Positions 6,602 through 9,678 of a stretch of DNA of 9,678 nt are shown here, piece by piece. Each line of letters starts with the position of its first letter. Positions within the stretch are counted from its first letter, which is position 1. Source of the stretch: an uncultured Acidobacteriota bacterium (GTDB lineage Bacteria; Acidobacteriota; Terriglobia; Terriglobales; Acidobacteriaceae); the NCBI GenBank assembly GCA_903832475.1, contig CAILBQ010000201.1, forward strand, positions 1 to 9,678, in the 5' to 3' direction. The notes beneath the pieces were generated by a model. It saw only the letters and a list, made by a program, of their open reading frames with translations, did not search any database and was not told the origin of the DNA. The translations under genes were made by a program, and so were the position numbers.

Positions 6602-7159
6602 CTATTCCGATGTTTGTTCGAGAGCACGGACCTGGTCGCAGGCGTCGCGGAATACCCCCGCGTTGTCGGTGATCAACAGGAGGAAGTAATCACATTCAGC
6701 GATATAAGAGCGAGGGCAAATCCAATCGAATTGTCTCCAGAAATATGGCGCCATGCTGTCGCTGTCATCCCGGTGTGGGCTGAATGCGGAATTGACGAAT
6801 GCGTGGACGTGGCCGTGAATTAGCTCCGAGGTAAAAGGGTTGGAGCCGCGTGTTGCCAATCCGCCCAAATCGACTGGGTGGTCAAAGAGATACCACTCGT
6901 CCCAACCTTCGCGCGGAACGGCCGAAGGGTTTTCGATTCTGGGACTGTATGCTATGCCGTTTCGAAGATCCCAGCCATTTGCCGTTTCCTCCTCTGAGGG
7001 GTGATACGAACCGCTGTCAAAGGACGTAACCGCGAGATACATTCCCGCGACCAAGCCCGGGCAGAGTGTGAGAAGGTCATCGAGAGATTGCTCGGTGGCG
7101 AGCCACCGGTAGGTCCCATGCGCTCCGATTCTTAGGGGAAAGCTAGGTAATTCTGGCAT
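6602..7159 (-). CDS. Unrecognised 185-residue protein
   Basis: I do not recognise this protein. It has no signal peptide or membrane helix and looks like a soluble globular cytosolic protein. It is rich in aromatic residues, with a WDEWYLFDHP segment (86-95), HGHVHAFVN (115-123), and YFWRQFDWICPRSY (139-152), followed by a hydrophobic strand YFLLLITDNAGVF (158-170) and a C-terminal helix. These features and normal codon use support a real gene. By hand count its G+C is about 55% over 6661-7140, against roughly 70% in the neighbouring dehydrogenase, so it may have been acquired. The start is ATG at 7159 with no clear ribosome binding site. It ends 50 bases from the convergent regulator gene. 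The size and aromatic-rich make-up would suit an immunity-type or small enzyme-like protein, but nothing here proves a role. Confidence 0.75.
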   Translation of the reverse strand: MPELPSFPLRIGAHGTYRWLATEQSLDDLLTLCPGLVAGMYLAVTSFDSGSYHPSEEETANGWDLRNGIAYSPRIENPSAVPREGWDEWYLFDHPVDLGGLATRGSNPFTSELIHGHVHAFVNSAFSPHRDDSDSMAPYFWRQFDWICPRSYIAECDYFLLLITDNAGVFRDACDQVRALEQTSE

Positions 7160-7254
7160 TTACCGATGATATTTCAGCGGTGTTGAGAATACCCCTACGG
7201 CGGGGAAGAGATCCCTTCGGACCTGGATTGAGAATGGGTGCTCCGCGATTTTCG
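7160..7254. other. Gap between two minus-strand genes
   Basis: Holds a short inverted repeat CCCC-TACGGC-GGGG (7192-7205) and two copies of TTGAGAAT (7183-7190 and 7228-7235). On the minus strand it is the leader of the 185-residue gene, so the repeated octamer (ATTCTCAA in that direction) might be a regulatory site. No promoter could be assigned. Confidence 0.25.
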
Positions 7255-8253
7255 TCAGCCGGCGTTGGCTTGTTGAACAACGAATTTGAGGGGGTCGTTA
7301 TTGAGGAGGCGGCGGACCTGGTCGGCGGCGATTTTGACGGCGCGGGGGCTGAATTGCGGGGTTGAGCCGGCGACGTGCGGGGTGAGCAGCAGGTTCGGGC
7401 ACTTCCAAAGGGGATGGCCGGAGGGGAGGGGTTCGGGGTCGGTGACGTCGACGGCGGCGCGGATGTGGCCGGCGTTCAGGGCAGAGACCAGGGCATCCGT
7501 CTGGACGATGGGGCCGCGCGCGGCGTTCACCAGCAGGGCGCCCTGCTGCATAAGGGAGAGTTGAGGCGCGCCGATAAGGCCGTGCGATTCCGGCGTGTGG
7601 GGCAGGATGAGGATGACGATTTCGGCGGCGGGAAGCAGGCTGTCGAGGGCGGAGACGGGGTGGACTTCCGGCGAGCTGGCTGTTGCAGGACGCGCGGTGC
7701 GGGCGACGCGGGTGATGTCGACGTCGTGCGGGGCGAGATATTTTTCGATGGTCTTGCCGATGTCGCCGTAGCCCACGATAAGAACCTTCTTGGCGTGGAG
7801 TTCTTCATTCAGAATGGGCGGGAACTGGGGACGTTGGTCGTTGTGCAGGTCGGAGTAGAGTTGACTGGCGTTGCGGCGGGAGGGCCAGTCGCCGGCGACC
7901 TGGAGGTCGCGATAGAAGGGCAGGTATTTGAGGCTGGCGAGGATGGCGGCGAGGGTCCACTCGGCGGTGGAAATCGAGTGCGCGCCCTGGGCGTTGGTGA
8001 CGGTGACGCTGGGACCGACAAGGTCGGTAAGCCACTCGGTGCCAGCCATCAGCGAGAGGGCGATTTCGACGCCACGTAGGTGTGGCCAAACGCGCTGGCC
8101 GAGAAGCGGAGCCGGCGGGGGAATCCAAAGGTCGATGTCGTAGGTTTCTTCGGGTTTGGAGGGGATGGGGATGAGCTCGACTCCCGAGGGGAAGAGCTGG
8201 AGAAGTTCGGGGGCGAGGGCGGCAGGATATCCGACTTTGAGCGGACCGGTCAT
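7255..8253 (-). CDS. D-isomer-specific 2-hydroxyacid dehydrogenase family protein
   Basis: NAD(P)-dependent oxidoreductase expected to reduce a 2-keto acid such as glyoxylate, hydroxypyruvate or phenylpyruvate to the D-2-hydroxy acid in the cytosol. The 332-residue product has the family layout: a split substrate-binding domain (about 1-100 and 300-332) around a Rossmann domain. Seen directly: GYGDIG (161-166), the dinucleotide-binding loop; NAARGPIV with catalytic Arg246; DVTDPEPLP with Glu274; and TPHVAGST with His293, completing the Arg-Glu-His set. Where NAD-specific members carry an Asp after the second strand, this protein has TRVARTAR (181-188), so NADP may be preferred. Residues 136-148 (LHNDQRPQFPPIL) are an extra or longer linker before the Rossmann domain. 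The start is ATG at 8253; no good ribosome binding site precedes it. Substrate unknown. Confidence 0.93.
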   Translation of the reverse strand: MTGPLKVGYPAALAPELLQLFPSGVELIPIPSKPEETYDIDLWIPPPAPLLGQRVWPHLRGVEIALSLMAGTEWLTDLVGPSVTVTNAQGAHSISTAEWTLAAILASLKYLPFYRDLQVAGDWPSRRNASQLYSDLHNDQRPQFPPILNEELHAKKVLIVGYGDIGKTIEKYLAPHDVDITRVARTARPATASSPEVHPVSALDSLLPAAEIVILILPHTPESHGLIGAPQLSLMQQGALLVNAARGPIVQTDALVSALNAGHIRAAVDVTDPEPLPSGHPLWKCPNLLLTPHVAGSTPQFSPRAVKIAADQVRRLLNNDPLKFVVQQANAG

Positions 8254-8306
8254 GGATTCATGCTACTAGGGGACGGCTGGTTGGCGGACGGAAGGGAGAC
8301 GCAATT

Positions 8307-8318
8307 TCCCGCACGGGA
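8307..8318 (-). repeat. Small hairpin TCCC-GCAC-GGGA
   Basis: A 4-bp stem with a 4-base loop lies five bases outside the long hairpin at 8324-8356, on the side of the dehydrogenase gene. Together they form a tandem hairpin pair in the 140-base gap. Confidence 0.4.
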
Positions 8319-8323
8319 GTAGT

Positions 8324-8356
8324 CCCATATCTGGCCGGAAGCAGGCCAGATATGGG
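8324..8356 (-). terminator. Perfect 13-bp hairpin after the exported-protein gene
   Basis: CCCATATCTGGCC and GGCCAGATATGGG flank a 7-base loop, a perfect 13-bp stem in the gap between the exported-protein gene (ending at 8394) and the dehydrogenase start (8253). It lies 37 bases after the stop codon of the first, as a terminator would. No T-run follows on the minus strand (the next bases read ACTACTCCCG), so it is not a standard intrinsic terminator; it could block exonucleases, act with Rho, or be a protein-binding palindrome. Confidence 0.6.
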
Positions 8357-8393
8357 CGCACAGCTGGGAATGGAGAATCCGCCGTGGCGGGCA

Positions 8394-9254
8394 CTAATAC
8401 TTGCTGTGCAGGACGTTGCGATTAATGTCGGGCCAGAACTCCTTGAGCAGATTGGAGAGGCCGTCGATGCCGACCTGGAGAACCCAGCGCTGGCCGACTT
8501 TGGTCCAGGTGCGTTCCGGGGAGGGGTAATACAGGCTGGAGATGGCGGAGGCGCTGCCGTTGCCGAGGACTTCCGAGACGTTGACGGTGTTGTGGCCCTG
8601 GTTGTTGCGGGTGATGGCCAGACGGGTGACGGAGTAGACGGAGCGCTTCAGAAAGCTGCCGTGGCCGAGGGTGTAGTAGCGGGGATCTTCGCGGGTGGCG
8701 ACGGGATAGAGGAACTCGGTCATGAGGTTTCCGTCGGCGAGGTCGGCGAAGCTGTGCCAGTAATAGCGGGCGTAGCCGGGAAATCCGCTGTGGAATTCTG
8801 GTTCGGAGTTCTGAATTTCCCCCATGCCGGCCAGGACCGCGGTTTCGGCAAAGGCGGAATAGTCGAAGGTGTCCTGCAGGAGGAGTTTGAATTTTTGCGG
8901 GGTCGTGGTCGGGGGCAGCTTTTCGTCCGCACTGACGGAGCGGAAGTTGGGGATGATGAAGAGGATGCGCTTGGTCTGATGAAGCGATGCCGGACCCGGA
9001 GGAACGGCTGGACCGACGGGCGTGTCCTTGGTTTGTGTGTCGGGCGAGGTCTGGGCCTGCGGCGCGTCGGGGAGGGTCGCGTCCGCTGAGGCAGGAACAG
9101 CCGCGGTCAGGTCGATCGACGATGAGAATTCGCTGGCAGGCAGGAAAGATGGGGAAAGCGAAGAAAGCGGTCCCGATGGAGGGGTCGCGGCCGGAGCGCA
9201 CGACGAATAGGCCAGAAGGCAGAGGGGTAGAACTAAGACGGGGGAAATCTTCAT
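8394..9254 (-). CDS. Exported protein of a Terriglobia-type family, function unknown
   Basis: Exported protein of 286 residues. MKISPVLVLPLCLLAYSSCAPA is a signal peptide; Cys19 follows YSS, only a poor lipobox, so a lipoprotein is possible but not favoured. Residues 20-90 are a Pro/Ser/Ala/Thr-rich, probably disordered linker. The conserved-looking domain starts at IIPNFRSVSADEKLPP (100-115) and includes FDYSAFAETAVLAG (130-143), GFPGYARYYWHSFAD (157-171), EDPRYYTLGHGSFLKRSVYSVTR (189-211) and VLQVGIDGLSNLLKEFWPDI (258-277). I recall similar sequences as uncharacterised proteins in many Terriglobia; a membrane-associated helical domain is likely. The start is ATG at 9254 with AAGGAG 13 bases ahead (9268-9273), slightly far. 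An in-frame ATG further upstream would extend the frame to 335 residues but would put 49 unlikely residues before the signal peptide. Transcribed away from the FUSC gene. Confidence 0.85.
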   Translation of the reverse strand: MKISPVLVLPLCLLAYSSCAPAATPPSGPLSSLSPSFLPASEFSSSIDLTAAVPASADATLPDAPQAQTSPDTQTKDTPVGPAVPPGPASLHQTKRILFIIPNFRSVSADEKLPPTTTPQKFKLLLQDTFDYSAFAETAVLAGMGEIQNSEPEFHSGFPGYARYYWHSFADLADGNLMTEFLYPVATREDPRYYTLGHGSFLKRSVYSVTRLAITRNNQGHNTVNVSEVLGNGSASAISSLYYPSPERTWTKVGQRWVLQVGIDGLSNLLKEFWPDINRNVLHSKY

Positions 9255-9486
9255 ACGAAAACGAAATCTCCTTGAAAAAGCCGAACTCAACAACATTGTC
9301 TGGACGGATAAGCCTGGGAACGAGAGAATCTCAGGGCATGCTGCAACAGACACTGGTGTTTGGATGCGCGGAAATCCCAGAAGAGCCAGAAGAGTGCTCA
9401 AATGAACGCAAGGTCATGCAGCTCCGACCGACGCCAGGGGAGTCTCGGAACGGGACCTGATAATAGAGTCAGAGAACTCGAATCGC
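9255..9486. other. Divergent intergenic region
   Basis: These 232 bases separate two divergently transcribed genes and must hold both promoters. Visible are a GATAAT-like -10 candidate at 9459-9464 for the rightward gene (no matching -35), a tandem duplication of CCAGAAGAG (9377-9394), and short inverted repeats GAGA-GAA-TCTC and GAGT-6 bases-ACTC. The 157-codon plus-strand frame crossing it is an overlap artefact. Confidence 0.4.
9268..9273 (-). promoter_or_regulatory. Ribosome binding site AAGGAG for the exported protein
   Basis: A full AAGGAG on the minus strand lies 13 bases before the ATG at 9254, longer than usual. No other start codon falls at a better distance in frame, so it still supports this start rather than the longer frame. 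Confidence 0.5.
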
Positions 9487-9678
9487 ATGGCTGAATCGAC
9501 ACAGAAGAGCTGGTCGCAGGAAAATCTGGCGGCGAAGCTGCACATGCCGGGAACGCAGGAACAGGGCTTCTTTACGTATGAGAAGCGGCGAATGCTGTTG
9601 CTGGCTTTGAAGACGGCGCTCGCGGCGGGGCTCTGCTACTGGCTGGCGACCCTGGCGGGCCTGCAGGATGGATACTGG
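9487..9678 (+). CDS. N-terminus of a FUSC-family membrane transporter (3' end outside window)
   Basis: The frame is open from ATG at 9487 to the window edge (64 codons). After a polar cytoplasmic N-terminus of about 35 residues (MAESTQKSWSQ... to YEKRR) comes the first membrane helix, LLLALKTALAAGLCYWLATLAGL, ending in QDGYW. This basic-then-helix pattern with a small-residue-rich helix and a terminal YW is typical of FUSC proteins (fusaric acid resistance / aromatic acid exporter type), inner-membrane pumps for aromatic acids and related toxic compounds. No strong ribosome binding site is seen (AGAG only). Because just one helix is visible, another membrane protein cannot be excluded. Confidence 0.65.
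   Translation, partial: MAESTQKSWSQENLAAKLHMPGTQEQGFFTYEKRRMLLLALKTALAAGLCYWLATLAGLQDGYW

Noticed and set aside
7375..8079. 234-codon plus-strand frame rich in Gly, Asp and Glu
   Set aside because: It lies entirely opposite the 2-hydroxyacid dehydrogenase; its composition is the typical shadow of a G+C-rich gene on the other strand.
8352..9089. 245-codon plus-strand frame
   Set aside because: It overlaps the exported-protein gene on the opposite strand, starts inside the long hairpin and has a low-complexity Gly/Val/Asp-rich product.
8422..9201. 259-codon minus-strand frame rich in Arg, Pro and His
   Set aside because: It is an alternate frame of the exported-protein gene with biased composition and no signal peptide.
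9255..9401. Upstream in-frame extension of the exported protein to 335 residues
   Set aside because: It would place 49 residues before a normal signal peptide and skip the AAGGAG site at 9268-9273.

Overview
The window looks like chromosomal DNA from a G+C-rich Gram-negative soil bacterium, most likely an Acidobacteriota member of class Terriglobia. This is inferred from the type of outer-membrane receptor, from a secreted protein (minus strand, 8394-9254) of a kind I associate with Terriglobia, and from intergenic repeat-like DNA of a style common in that group. No rRNA, tRNA, CRISPR array, transposase or phage structural gene was seen.

Left part (1-5116), all on the plus strand: the 3' portion of a TonB-dependent siderophore-type receptor; a 320-base spacer with a four-run G-quadruplex motif, a KpnI-type palindrome and several inverted repeats; a secreted S10-family serine carboxypeptidase with its full catalytic triad; a 279-base spacer whose first half is a chain of four small hairpins; and a secreted protein, starting at TTG, that resembles a divergent GH24 (T4-type) lysozyme fold.

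Middle part (5280-6552), plus strand: a probable two-gene unit made of a seven-helix inner-membrane protein and, 28 bases later, a small transcription factor with two N-terminal membrane helices and a C-terminal LuxR/GerE DNA-binding domain. No receiver domain is present, so the regulator looks like a membrane-tethered one-component switch.

Right part (6602-9254), minus strand: an unrecognised 185-residue protein of lower G+C than its surroundings, a D-2-hydroxyacid dehydrogenase with an arginine-rich cofactor loop, and an exported Terriglobia-type protein of unknown function. A perfect 13-bp hairpin separates the last two. Divergently from the exported protein, the first 64 codons of a FUSC-family (aromatic acid/fusaric acid exporter type) membrane protein run off the right edge.

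The theme is envelope biology: outer-membrane uptake, periplasmic peptide and possibly glycan hydrolysis, membrane-coupled regulation and export. The genes do not form one obvious pathway. The items most worth following are the divergent lysozyme-like protein, the membrane-protein/tethered-regulator pair, the hairpin-rich spacers and the orphan 185-residue gene.
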